The notes under the pieces are model-generated. The model was not told the origin of the DNA, did not search any database, and saw only the letters and a program-made list of their open reading frames with translations. Shown one piece after another: positions 45,386-53,536 of a stretch of 64,000 bases of DNA (positions within the stretch are counted from its first letter, which is position 1; each line of letters begins with the position of its first letter). The position numbers and the translations under genes are program-made. The stretch is from a virus: IMG/VR virus record IMGVR_UViG_3300027749_003047, positions 1 to 64,000 of that record; one strand, 5' to 3'.

Positions 45386-45943
45386 TCAATCTTCATCATC
45401 ACTCCAAGGAACTGGACGCCAACCCAATCGATTTAGATCCAGTTCAATTTCTTCAGTCACTACACCTTCTGGTACATAGTCTCGACCATCAGTGGTGTCT
45501 GGCACAGTACCGTCTAATCCGTTGCCCAATTCTGCATTACCAATGCCGCTACAGTACCAATCAATGTAGTCACCTTGTTCACGCATATCAGCAATTATAC
45601 CACCACTGTGACGCCAACTGCAACTCCAAGTTTCACCTTTTAGCTCTTGCCAAAACTCTCTGCTTTGCCAAGTCATGTTGCACATTGCGGCGTATAAGTT
45701 TTGAGCATAGTTGTCACTGGCTTTGACTTTATCGCATAGTTCTTTACTAGAGCGCAAATCGTATTCCATATTGTTTCGTTGCCAAACTGGATCGTGGATC
45801 TTGTTGGCATCATCAATTTTAACCTGTTCCCACATTTCGATGTATGCTTGATTAGGCTCTTCGCCCGCTTCTTCTGCCCGTTTGATGCTACGTTCCTTTT
45901 GAAAGGTATGTCGATCAGGGCTACTTGCTACTGGTTTATTCAT
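45386..45943 (-). CDS. Conserved phage protein, unknown function
   Basis: 185 residues, charged and Trp-rich: NLYAAMCNMTWQSREFW, ETWSCSWRHSGGIIADMREQ and DYIDWYCSGIG, ending with an acidic tail PWSDDED. The WxCSWRxSGGIxAxxR block is conserved-looking and recalls a family of T4-like phage hypotheticals. No activity known. Confidence 0.7.
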   Translation of the reverse strand: MNKPVASSPDRHTFQKERSIKRAEEAGEEPNQAYIEMWEQVKIDDANKIHDPVWQRNNMEYDLRSSKELCDKVKASDNYAQNLYAAMCNMTWQSREFWQELKGETWSCSWRHSGGIIADMREQGDYIDWYCSGIGNAELGNGLDGTVPDTTDGRDYVPEGVVTEEIELDLNRLGWRPVPWSDDED

Positions 45944-45944
45944 A

Positions 45945-46277
45945 TTAAAAGCCGTGCCAGCTTCCCTGGAAGCAGTGTCGCACTTCGTGTCCTAGATTGG
46001 TCAAAGTGGTGTTTAGTGGTGTAATTATAGTACAGACTCTTGTCTTGTTCACATCATAATGAAATTCACAACCCAAAACGTTGAAACCAAATCCGCTGTT
46101 ACCACGGCGCTTGCTTTCAAAATCACATGCCGCTGTCACATTGGCTTCTTGACGCCAAATGATCGTTGCCTGGTTAACTTGGTTGCGTGTGGCATCGAAC
46201 TCTTTGAATGGCTCATCACGATATTCTGCCTGAGCACTAGATGCCGCTAACAACAACATAAAAAGTACTTTCTTCAT
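45945..46277 (-). CDS. Secreted small HExxH protein
   Basis: 110 residues from ATG 46277 (GAGG 6 nt upstream; a GTG one codon earlier is too close to the SD). MKKVLFMLLLAASSAQA is a cleavable signal peptide. The C-terminus has LGHEVRHCFQGSWHGF, an HExxH motif with extra His and a Cys, and other cysteines at 51, 70 and 82 for periplasmic disulfides. The zinc motif is at the very end, so the third ligand may be the His of SWHG. A periplasmic protease or zinc-binding protein. First protein gene after the tRNA. Confidence 0.68.
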   Translation of the reverse strand: MKKVLFMLLLAASSAQAEYRDEPFKEFDATRNQVNQATIIWRQEANVTAACDFESKRRGNSGFGFNVLGCEFHYDVNKTRVCTIITPLNTTLTNLGHEVRHCFQGSWHGF

Positions 46278-46309
46278 CACTTGCCTCTTTCTTTGCCTAA
46301 GTTGTAAAA

Positions 46310-46405
46310 TGGTGTAGACGGTAGGATTCGAACCTACAAAGCCACCCTAAGGGCCAGGCCCAGTCCCAGCAAGCTGGAGGTATACCAAGTTCCACTCACG
46401 TCTAC
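46310..46405 (-). tRNA. tRNA with long variable arm (isotype uncertain)
   Basis: A 92-nt tRNA body plus encoded ACCA 3' end. Acceptor stem GTAGACG/CGTCTAC (7 bp), T arm GTAGG-TTCGAAT-CCTAC, D loop with TTGGTA, and a variable arm of about 22 nt (GCC...GGC with inner CCC-TTA-GGG), so class II (Leu, Ser or Tyr type). The anticodon arm is irregular: CCAG/CTGG closes CTTGCTGGGA, which with a C-A mismatch leaves an 8-nt loop. Reading TTGCTGG gives anticodon GCT (Ser); other registers give GGG. The D arm looks more like Leu. It has its own sigma70 promoter 6 nt upstream. Confidence 0.78.
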
Positions 46406-46411
46406 ATGTAT

Positions 46412-46440
46412 ATTATACTATCATTTGTAAATACTGTCAA
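46412..46440 (-). promoter_or_regulatory. Perfect sigma70 consensus promoter (tRNA operon)
   Basis: TTGACA (46440-46435), 17 nt, TATAAT (46417-46412). Drives the tRNA and probably the genes down to 44325. It abuts the plus-strand radical SAM start codon at 46440. Confidence 0.9.
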
Positions 46441-47396
46441 TGAACTTCGCAATCATTCCTTTCAAAGACATAACGCATTTTGGGCAACAAACAATGTTGG
46501 ATCGCCCATTATTTAACATAAGTTGGATCCTAGGTAGATTTTGTAATTACAAATGTAGCTATTGTTGGCCCTATGCCCGAAGCGACAATTTGGATTACCA
46601 AAGTTTAGAAGTCTATAAGACTACAGTCGACGAGATAAAACGTCAAGCTCGTTTGAACGGATTCACCCAATTTCACTGGAGCTTCTCAGGAGGTGAACCT
46701 ACTGCGTACAAACAGTTGCCCGAATTGATCAAACATATAGATGAATTAGAAAGTCCCTACCAAAGTATACATATGACTACCAATTTGAGTCCGGGACCCA
46801 GCTGGTGGAAAAACTGGTGTAGCATCACTGATTGTCTACAGCGCCGCAGTATTACAGCCAGCTTTCATGCAGAGTTCGCCAAGGAGCACGAGTTCGGTGA
46901 CAAGTGTTTACAGTTAATGAACGAGCGGGTTCATGTAACTGTTAATCAAGTTATGGTGCCAGAACTGTTCTTTGAAACACTAGAACGCTGTGAACGATTT
47001 CGAGCTCGTGGAATTAATGTAACACTTAAACCACAAAGCAATGACAGTGCCACCGCCATAGTGGAAGGCTACACAGCTGAGATGGTTGATATAATGCAAA
47101 ACGATTTTGAACAGCAGGAAGGTTATCAAATCCGTTTAATGGATGGTGATAAAAATTATTTTATAGATCAAGCAGAACGGTTTAATGCACTGGGGTTTAA
47201 TCAATTTGCCAATTGGACTTGTAATGCAGGTTATCAGAGTGTTATAATAAAAGGTACGGAAGTCAAACGTGCTTACAGTTGCCACGAAGCCGCACTGGGC
47301 ACGATAGAAAAATTTACTTTGTTTTCTGTGCCACAAAAATGCGTGACTACTAGATGTGTTAGTAGTGCGGACAGCAAGATACCAAAATGCAGATAG
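46440..47396 (+). CDS. Radical SAM protein with C-terminal Cys-rich region
   Basis: 318 residues. LGRFCNYKCSYCWPYAR carries CxxxCxxC (about 36-43), SFSGGEPTAYKQL the GGEP motif, and IHMTTNLSP the third conserved segment. The C-terminus has cysteines in NWTCNAGYQSVII, AYSCHEAALG, KCVTTRCVSS and PKCR, which suggests a SPASM/twitch auxiliary cluster; such enzymes often modify peptides or small metabolites. No SD is evident, and TTGTAAATACTGT ends 2 nt before the ATG, a pattern shared with the gene at 51424. The 3' end overlaps the methyltransferase gene by 10 nt. Confidence 0.88.
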   Translation: MNFAIIPFKDITHFGQQTMLDRPLFNISWILGRFCNYKCSYCWPYARSDNLDYQSLEVYKTTVDEIKRQARLNGFTQFHWSFSGGEPTAYKQLPELIKHIDELESPYQSIHMTTNLSPGPSWWKNWCSITDCLQRRSITASFHAEFAKEHEFGDKCLQLMNERVHVTVNQVMVPELFFETLERCERFRARGINVTLKPQSNDSATAIVEGYTAEMVDIMQNDFEQQEGYQIRLMDGDKNYFIDQAERFNALGFNQFANWTCNAGYQSVIIKGTEVKRAYSCHEAALGTIEKFTLFSVPQKCVTTRCVSSADSKIPKCR

Positions 47397-47980
47397 ATAC
47401 AAACCATTTACACCATTGGATGCAGGCCATCCGTCAAAGCCCGGACCCTATGCGTACTATGGATGCCTTTTGGTCGGGGCAATTAAAAAGCAAAGAATGG
47501 TTGATTGATTGTCTAGATGAGCATGTGCATTTTGCATCTAGCATAGACATCTTCGGCGGCTGGGTTGGTACACTTGCCAGCATGTTATTTCAGAGCAACA
47601 TTCCCATTACTACTATTCGCAGTATTGACATTGATCCAACCTGCGAACCTATTGCTACGCTAATGAACAAGGGTGAAGAAATTGAAGGTCGGTTCAAAGC
47701 GTATACGGCAGATATGTGCGATGTAATTTCTGTTGCAGATATTATTATTAATACTAGCTGTGAACACTTAACACAAGCACAATACGATAAATGGTTGGAT
47801 AGAATGCCTAACGGTAGTTTGATTATTATCCAAAGTAATGATTATAATATCCCCGAGCATGTGCGGTGGCATAAATCATTTGATGAATTTAAGGAAACTT
47901 GTGGATTACATTTTCTTTGGGGCGGCGAAATGAAATTACCCCTGTACACACGTTACATGATCATAGGAAGGAAGCCTTAA
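47387..47980 (+). CDS. Class I SAM-dependent methyltransferase-like protein
   Basis: 197 residues. SGQLKSKEWLIDCLDEH, then IDIFGGWVGTLASMLFQ (glycine-rich SAM loop), IRSIDIDPTCEPIA (acidic residue after strand 2), INTSCEHLTQ and LIIIQSNDYNI. I recognise this as a family common in T4-like aquatic phages, often annotated as methyltransferase; the substrate is not known. Overlaps the upstream radical SAM gene and precedes the AdoMet-decarboxylase-like gene without a gap, so three AdoMet-using folds are in one operon. Confidence 0.8.
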   Translation: MQIDTNHLHHWMQAIRQSPDPMRTMDAFWSGQLKSKEWLIDCLDEHVHFASSIDIFGGWVGTLASMLFQSNIPITTIRSIDIDPTCEPIATLMNKGEEIEGRFKAYTADMCDVISVADIIINTSCEHLTQAQYDKWLDRMPNGSLIIIQSNDYNIPEHVRWHKSFDEFKETCGLHFLWGGEMKLPLYTRYMIIGRKP

Positions 47981-48337
47981 GTGTTAGATCATTTGCACCT
48001 ATTAATACAAGGTACTGCTGAAACACAATTGTCTGAATTAGATGTTAAAAACATTCTACTAGATATTGTATCAACTATTGACATGGAAATACTAGGAGGG
48101 CCATATGTCTATAGATCAGAAGTTTTAGATAACGAAGGATACACAGCACTCATGGCTATAACTACTAGTCATATTGTCATGCACACTTGGGATACTGGTC
48201 TAATACAACTAGATGTTTATAGTTGTAAAAAATTTAATGTACCAGATGTTGTTAAAGTTTTGAATAAGTTTAATATTTTAAATATTAAAACTAAATTCCT
48301 TGATAGGTCAAATGGCTTTATAGATTTAGCAAATTAA
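47981..48337 (+). CDS. AdoMet decarboxylase (SpeD)-like pyruvoyl enzyme
   Basis: 118 residues, GTG start directly after the previous TAA, with GGAAGGAAG as SD. DHLHLLIQGT at the N-terminus, ALMAITTSHIVMHTW and LIQLDVYSCKKF match prokaryotic S-adenosylmethionine decarboxylase proenzymes. Ser63, His68 and Cys82 fall at the positions used for self-cleavage and catalysis in the T. maritima enzyme (Ser63, His68, Cys83). The usual Glu before the cleavage Ser is Thr62. It would give decarboxylated AdoMet for polyamines, but SpeD-fold proteins are also known to have become ornithine or arginine decarboxylases, so the substrate is open. Confidence 0.83.
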   Translation: MLDHLHLLIQGTAETQLSELDVKNILLDIVSTIDMEILGGPYVYRSEVLDNEGYTALMAITTSHIVMHTWDTGLIQLDVYSCKKFNVPDVVKVLNKFNILNIKTKFLDRSNGFIDLAN

Positions 48338-49478
48338 GTTTTGACTTATCGGGTGTGCGATTAAATTTATATCGACTAGGAGGGCTATCCGGTAAGGCTA
48401 GTCCTTTATTTTTAAACACATCTCTGCGTATAATCTGATGTAAGAAGTTTGTAATACCGTCGGGTACAAAGTTACACCAAGGTCCGCTACGCAATTCTTC
48501 CATATCAATATTGGTTTCATCGCACCAGCTGATTAATCGCACAATTTTATCTTCAATCTTAACCATAACATGATAGATATTATTGTCTGCTTCTATGATT
48601 CGTTCAAACTGTTTACTATGATCCTTGCACCATTGCTCCGCACGTTTGTATAAGTTGCTAACAAACGGTTGTTCGGTGCTGGCATTACGTCCTATTTCTG
48701 CACCATTACGTATGCGGAAATTTTTAGGAGTCCAAGGATTACTAGTAATCTCAGTTAGTATGTAATCAAGCTCACTGAAGTCTACCATAGTATAACTAAT
48801 GTAACCTATCTTGATATCTTCACGGTGCATGTTTTCAATAGCACTAACTTGTTTACGTCTTACAGTTTCGTGATCGATGTAACTTGGATGATTAAGCCCA
48901 ATGTTAACACCTGCAAGTCCAGCTTCAACACATTTATGAATAAAATCGCTGTCATTGAAACGTATGCCATTAGTCATTACACTAACATCCATTTCGGGAT
49001 CTAACTCACGGATAGCTGTTATCAATTCTGGAAAGTCTTTGCGTAAGGTACTTTCAGCACCGGCGAGGATGATTCTATGTACTCCATCCTCGCCTACCGG
49101 CATATCTCGTATTTGATCGAGCAATTCTTCTATAGAAGGGTCGCGGGCATCGTTTTCTGGTAAATGGTAACAATGTGGGCATTCTAAATTACAGCGGTCA
49201 CTACCTTCGATAAGTACTCCGCCATTAAAATTAAAATCTGGATTATCCTGGGTGTAATATAGATTAGCATAAAACTCATAGTCAGATTCGATCATATGAT
49301 GGCTAATACCATGTATGGGACATGACTTGGCTATAAACACCTGATTATCTTTATGGTAGCGCCATGCTGGTATATGTCTATGGCAATGATGGCATAGGCT
49401 TACTGTTGGATCTAAAACTGTACCATTTATACTTGCTAGTAATCGGTCTATGTTAGTTTGATTAAAGCCCATTAACAT
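48318..49478 (-). CDS. Radical SAM protein, COG1964/Tes-like architecture
   Basis: 386 residues. N-terminal treble-clef-like segment LCHHCHRHIPAW...KSCPIHG (about 28-56), then IEGSDRCNLECPHCYHLP with the radical SAM CxxxCxxC, IILAGAESTLRKDFPEL, VMTNGIRF and a C-terminal region with a further Cys cluster. N-terminal CxxC...CxxHG before the SAM motif is the layout of the COG1964 group that includes the tetraether lipid synthase Tes; the phage protein is shorter and its substrate unknown. Convergent 20-nt overlap with the SpeD-like gene; TAATG with the gene upstream. Confidence 0.82.
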   Translation of the reverse strand: MLMGFNQTNIDRLLASINGTVLDPTVSLCHHCHRHIPAWRYHKDNQVFIAKSCPIHGISHHMIESDYEFYANLYYTQDNPDFNFNGGVLIEGSDRCNLECPHCYHLPENDARDPSIEELLDQIRDMPVGEDGVHRIILAGAESTLRKDFPELITAIRELDPEMDVSVMTNGIRFNDSDFIHKCVEAGLAGVNIGLNHPSYIDHETVRRKQVSAIENMHREDIKIGYISYTMVDFSELDYILTEITSNPWTPKNFRIRNGAEIGRNASTEQPFVSNLYKRAEQWCKDHSKQFERIIEADNNIYHVMVKIEDKIVRLISWCDETNIDMEELRSGPWCNFVPDGITNFLHQIIRRDVFKNKGLALPDSPPSRYKFNRTPDKSKLNLLNL

Positions 49479-51394
49479 TACATAACTCTCCCACTAGCGG
49501 TAGTTGTAGGTATAGGTAAAATAGGAATGACTGAGATCTTATTGCCTTTATATGAATCTTCTATGTCGGTTTCAACATAAGGATTATTAATATTTGCAAT
49601 ATCAGTTTTAAGCAAATATTTTTGATACATTTGGTCATGCATGTGACTAACCATGTAACGCCTATTAACCGAATATGAGCATGATAAACGTTCCCATCTA
49701 TCAATATCTATATCTGATTCTAGAATGAATGGATATGATTTGCTTTCATCCAACATAAAAGCATACTGTAATTCTATGACACTTGGATCTATAGTATGAA
49801 ATAAGTTTCCAACGGTAACTCCGAGGTCTATAAAATGATTCTTGTTTTCAAATATATCGTCCATACCGTAACTTTCGGGCATAGTCAATGCAACTACGTT
49901 CTTCCATTTTTCACCTACAGGCATTTCACCGTAAGTGAAATAATTTACAAATATTTCTTCTACATCATTTAGTATAGGACCGCCTATAATGTCGTTCTTA
50001 ATTGCGTTGTATAATGCATCATAATATTGACGGTATGGAACATTATGCATTTCATACAAGTACCGTGAAGTAAGTTGTGTTATTCCTAAATAATGAAATT
50101 GACTCATCATCCAACTGTACGCTAATGAATCTGCAATATCTTGGCTGGTAGCAGTATTTGTGCTCGACACCATGGCAATATTTTCATGACTACTATCTTC
50201 GTCGTCCCATATGCGTTCTTCGGGACTACGATACATATCTTTAGGATATATCAACTTAATTCCGTATTTGTTTCTATACTCTTCACTGTCCATTTCACTA
50301 TTAGGAATAACAGTAGCAGGATAAGTTTTAACGCTGTCGTGTTGTCCTAATTCCATTAATCTCATTAGGCCATTAATATAAGTGTCCTTGGTTTCTAAAG
50401 GTAAACCTAAAACCATCTCTGTGTAGTATCTAATACCGTGTTTACGGCATAAGGCATAAGCACGTTCTAAATTGTTCATACCCATGTTAATTCTTTTCAC
50501 AGCATCTAGTGTGGGCTGGTGCATGCTTTGTATAGCCATTTCTAAACCGTAAGTCCATGCTTGAATAATCTTTTCCATTTCAAAACAATGCTCATTTAAA
50601 TTTTTAGCATGGTTAAAGGTTACACGTCTAATTTTGCTGTTGGGTGCTTCTATAGCTCTGCGGATCATCCACGCTACTTCGACATCACGTTCTTTCATTA
50701 TACCTGAGTTAGCATCGATCACAAACATCCAATGTATGTTATGTGTTATAGCCCATTTGATTTCTTCCTCAACCCTATGTAGGTTAAAGTTTTTTAGTTT
50801 GTTAAGATAGTCGGCTCCCCAGCCGCAAAACGTACAGTGATAAGGACATCCTCTGTTAGTTTCTAGCATCATAAACCAACTAATATCTGGATTGTCTGCA
50901 ATAATTTTATCAAAGAACCCTGTAGTGTAAGGGCTAGGATAATTTTCAATATCTGTTTGTCTCGGGTTATTCCAATATCTCGGAATAGTCTCGTTATTAA
51001 GATTCATCTTTAAAAGATTAGCCCATGCAACTTCTCCCTCGCCAAACATTGCAACATCGATAAAATCGTATTTGAGCCATTCTTCATTAACACTAGGACC
51101 ACCAAACACTATTAGACAGTTTGGAAAACGTTCTTTTAATTTCTTAGCTAAGGTTAGATTCCATTTATGATTCCATACGTAGCAACTAAATCCAATGATA
51201 CTAGGGTCGATGATCTTTTCAATTACATTTTTTTGTCTATCTCTCCGCCAAATAACATCTTGCAATTTATAGTTATTTTTCACATAATCAAATTGGTTTG
51301 CATAGGCCCAAATACATCCTACACTGAATGGTAGGTAGTGCTCATTAGAGGGTCCGGAAGTAATTTCAGTTTGTATAAGATAGACATTTTTCAT
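49478..51394 (-). CDS. B12-binding-domain radical SAM protein
   Basis: 638 residues. The N-terminal 150 residues form a Rossmann-like B12-binding-type domain (LPFSVGCIWAYA, IIGFSCYVWNH, LIVFGGPSVN, VAMFGEGEVAW). They are followed by ETNRGCPYHCTFCGWGADY with the [4Fe-4S] CxxxCxxC, then FVIDANSGI, GLEMAIQSMHQPTLDAVKR and ETVLGLP-type motifs of the BchE/RumMT family. These enzymes methylate carbon or phosphorus centres or rearrange rings. No DxHxxG is obvious, so cobalamin may be bound base-off or not at all. The C-terminal about 200 residues are unique. Confidence 0.87.
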   Translation of the reverse strand: MKNVYLIQTEITSGPSNEHYLPFSVGCIWAYANQFDYVKNNYKLQDVIWRRDRQKNVIEKIIDPSIIGFSCYVWNHKWNLTLAKKLKERFPNCLIVFGGPSVNEEWLKYDFIDVAMFGEGEVAWANLLKMNLNNETIPRYWNNPRQTDIENYPSPYTTGFFDKIIADNPDISWFMMLETNRGCPYHCTFCGWGADYLNKLKNFNLHRVEEEIKWAITHNIHWMFVIDANSGIMKERDVEVAWMIRRAIEAPNSKIRRVTFNHAKNLNEHCFEMEKIIQAWTYGLEMAIQSMHQPTLDAVKRINMGMNNLERAYALCRKHGIRYYTEMVLGLPLETKDTYINGLMRLMELGQHDSVKTYPATVIPNSEMDSEEYRNKYGIKLIYPKDMYRSPEERIWDDEDSSHENIAMVSSTNTATSQDIADSLAYSWMMSQFHYLGITQLTSRYLYEMHNVPYRQYYDALYNAIKNDIIGGPILNDVEEIFVNYFTYGEMPVGEKWKNVVALTMPESYGMDDIFENKNHFIDLGVTVGNLFHTIDPSVIELQYAFMLDESKSYPFILESDIDIDRWERLSCSYSVNRRYMVSHMHDQMYQKYLLKTDIANINNPYVETDIEDSYKGNKISVIPILPIPTTTASGRVM

Positions 51395-51423
51395 GACACC
51401 ATATTTACCTTGTTAAATACTGT

Positions 51424-52578
51424 ATGAAAAATTTAAAGCTCTTGTTCCCTTTTAACTACAACTACGATCATTCTAACGCAAGAAAGATTGATAATTATAC
51501 AAGATTTGGATTTGTAGAAAACGGCAAAGATTTAATAGATTTAAGTCTAGGATCCTGCGGCTGTTTTTTACTAGGATTTGATCGTAAAGACATTATACAC
51601 TATGTTGCTGATAAAATGTTAGACAATCCATTCGCTGGCGGCGAATACATGACCACTAATCAGGCAGTTATAGATCTAACAAATAAACTATATGATATCA
51701 CTGGTGGTTATAGAAGTATATTTGCCCTAAGTGGAAGTGACGCAGTCGAGGGTGCAATTAAATTAGCCAAAATATATCACGAAGCTAAAGGTAACCCTAG
51801 GCACACTATACTCGGTGTTAAAAATTCTTACCACGGAAGTACTTACCTAACATCCGGCATCGGCCAATTAGAGTATATGACCAAACATCCTGTTGAAAAT
51901 TGTATTGCTTTGAATCAAGAAGAATTAATAGACGCTGTTAAAACTAAAACAGCCTGTTGCCTAGTTATGGAAACATGCTCGTGGAATAAGGGTCTTAAAC
52001 AGTATACTAAAGATTTTTGGCGAGAACTTAGACAAACATGCAGAGATCACGATGTGATTTTTATTTTAGATGATATTGCCATGTGTGGTGGCAAGACAGG
52101 TAAGTTTGTTGGATTCGATACTGAGTTGGATCCTGATATTTTTACCATGGGCAAGGCATTGACTGGGGGATACTTTCCTTTAAGTGCTACGCTAGTAAGC
52201 GATCGTGTTAACGAAGTAGTAAAGCATGAGTTTTTGGGACACGGGTTCACCTATACATTTTCATTAAGTGGAATTTATTCAACTTTAAAATATTTAGAAA
52301 TATTAGAAACAGAAGATTTATTAAATCAATACACTGCAACTGTCGATACTGCGACCAGACTTTTTACTAGTATGGGGTTAACTTTTAGAAACTACGGATT
52401 AATGTTTGATATAGATATTAAGTCAACTCCTGAACAAACATTCTATGACAACGGTTTGCATATAGGAGTATGGAATAATGGGCAGGATAACCTTATGTTA
52501 GTACTGCCTTTGATTGCTGATACAGAATATTTTACAAAGTTACAGGAACGACTCGCCGCTTCTCTCCACGTCGACTAA
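51424..52578 (+). CDS. Class III PLP-dependent aminotransferase
   Basis: 384 residues of fold-type I class III aminotransferase. FALSGSDAVEGAIKLAK (phosphate-binding Ser/Gly), KNSYHGSTYL, FILDDIAMCGGKTGK with the Asp216-Asp217 pair, and FTMGKALTGGYFPLSATL with Schiff-base Lys244. The family takes omega-amino donors such as ornithine, diaminobutyrate, GABA or DAPA. TTGTTAAATACTGT sits immediately before the ATG, as at 46440, and no SD is seen. The 3' end overlaps the convergent amidinotransferase gene by 47 nt. Confidence 0.92.
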   Translation: MKNLKLLFPFNYNYDHSNARKIDNYTRFGFVENGKDLIDLSLGSCGCFLLGFDRKDIIHYVADKMLDNPFAGGEYMTTNQAVIDLTNKLYDITGGYRSIFALSGSDAVEGAIKLAKIYHEAKGNPRHTILGVKNSYHGSTYLTSGIGQLEYMTKHPVENCIALNQEELIDAVKTKTACCLVMETCSWNKGLKQYTKDFWRELRQTCRDHDVIFILDDIAMCGGKTGKFVGFDTELDPDIFTMGKALTGGYFPLSATLVSDRVNEVVKHEFLGHGFTYTFSLSGIYSTLKYLEILETEDLLNQYTATVDTATRLFTSMGLTFRNYGLMFDIDIKSTPEQTFYDNGLHIGVWNNGQDNLMLVLPLIADTEYFTKLQERLAASLHVD

Positions 52579-53536
52579 CATCTAGTGTTAGGCAATGTAT
52601 TCCGCCTTCCCAAAACATGCTATGACGCATGTTTACTACGTGGCATGTAATACCTTTTTGTTTTAAAAAATTAAACAGCTTAGGTTGTTCACTAGAGAAC
52701 AAGATATTCTTAGAATCTATTACCAGCACATTACTGTCAAACGCAACATCTTGCACATACCCCTTCCACTCGTTGAGCCATTTGTCTATCCACTCTTGAC
52801 TTAGTGTACCACTGGTAGTAGAAAAAGATTCTACAATTTTACTATAATCTAAAACTTCAATATATTCTTCAATTTCAATAAGTGTTTTAGATTGTAACAC
52901 TTCGGGAACCCAAGACTGGTTGATACAAATAACAGTATCATCGTCAATCATAAAAAACCCGTGATCAATGTGGCCCCACTTATTGTTTTCAATAATACGT
53001 GTACCGGGCAAGTTACGCTTCATCCATTCTAGTCCAAGTAGCGTTCCTGGACCTTGTTTGTTAGTTATTAATGCATCTCCACATTTAAACATGGTGGCAG
53101 TATGCCACAGTATTTTATCTTTGTTTAGATCGTGATAGATGTGCTTACCATCATTCCACCACTTGTCTGTAGAGTTTAAAGGTGCAAGCACAGGCGGCGG
53201 TTGACTGATCCAGTTATGACCTTGTTGAAATAGCTCTCTAAATATGCCTAAGTAGTTTAAACTATCATTGAATCTATCAGGCATTGATGTGTATGTTTGA
53301 TATATTGTTTCGCCATACACTAGGTATTGATCTCTTGGAACAATAGGAGCCATTGCAGAGTTATGCGCAACGTTAGGTCGATAGACTTTTATACCTAAAC
53401 TAGTTAAGTAATTTGCTAGAGTATTTAGATCTTCTTTAGTTTCTTTTAAGATCGTTTTTAATCCAGGATGGTCGCTATCGGTAAAACAGTCACCGACAAT
53501 AATTGACTCTAAAGGATCCCATTCAGTCCAGATCAT
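52532..53536 (-). CDS. Amidinotransferase (GATM/StrB1-like)
   Basis: 334 residues. EWDPLESIIVGDC at the N-terminus, APIVPRDQYLVYGE, WGHIDHGFFMI with the catalytic His, and MFWEGGIHCLTLDVSRRG with the nucleophilic Cys in the GGxHCxT motif. These are the landmarks of arginine:glycine/inosamine amidinotransferases, which move an amidino group from arginine to an amine; the superfamily also contains arginine deiminases. Cytosolic. With the aminotransferase opposite it would produce a guanidino compound from an amino acid. ATGA overlap with 53533-53949. Confidence 0.9.
   Translation of the reverse strand: MIWTEWDPLESIIVGDCFTDSDHPGLKTILKETKEDLNTLANYLTSLGIKVYRPNVAHNSAMAPIVPRDQYLVYGETIYQTYTSMPDRFNDSLNYLGIFRELFQQGHNWISQPPPVLAPLNSTDKWWNDGKHIYHDLNKDKILWHTATMFKCGDALITNKQGPGTLLGLEWMKRNLPGTRIIENNKWGHIDHGFFMIDDDTVICINQSWVPEVLQSKTLIEIEEYIEVLDYSKIVESFSTTSGTLSQEWIDKWLNEWKGYVQDVAFDSNVLVIDSKNILFSSEQPKLFNFLKQKGITCHVVNMRHSMFWEGGIHCLTLDVSRRGEKRRVVPVTL

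Noticed and set aside
35869-46440. Dedicated holin/endolysin/spanin lysis cassette
   Set aside because: No muramidase, amidase or typical holin was recognised. The small envelope proteins are suggestive but not assignable to lysis.
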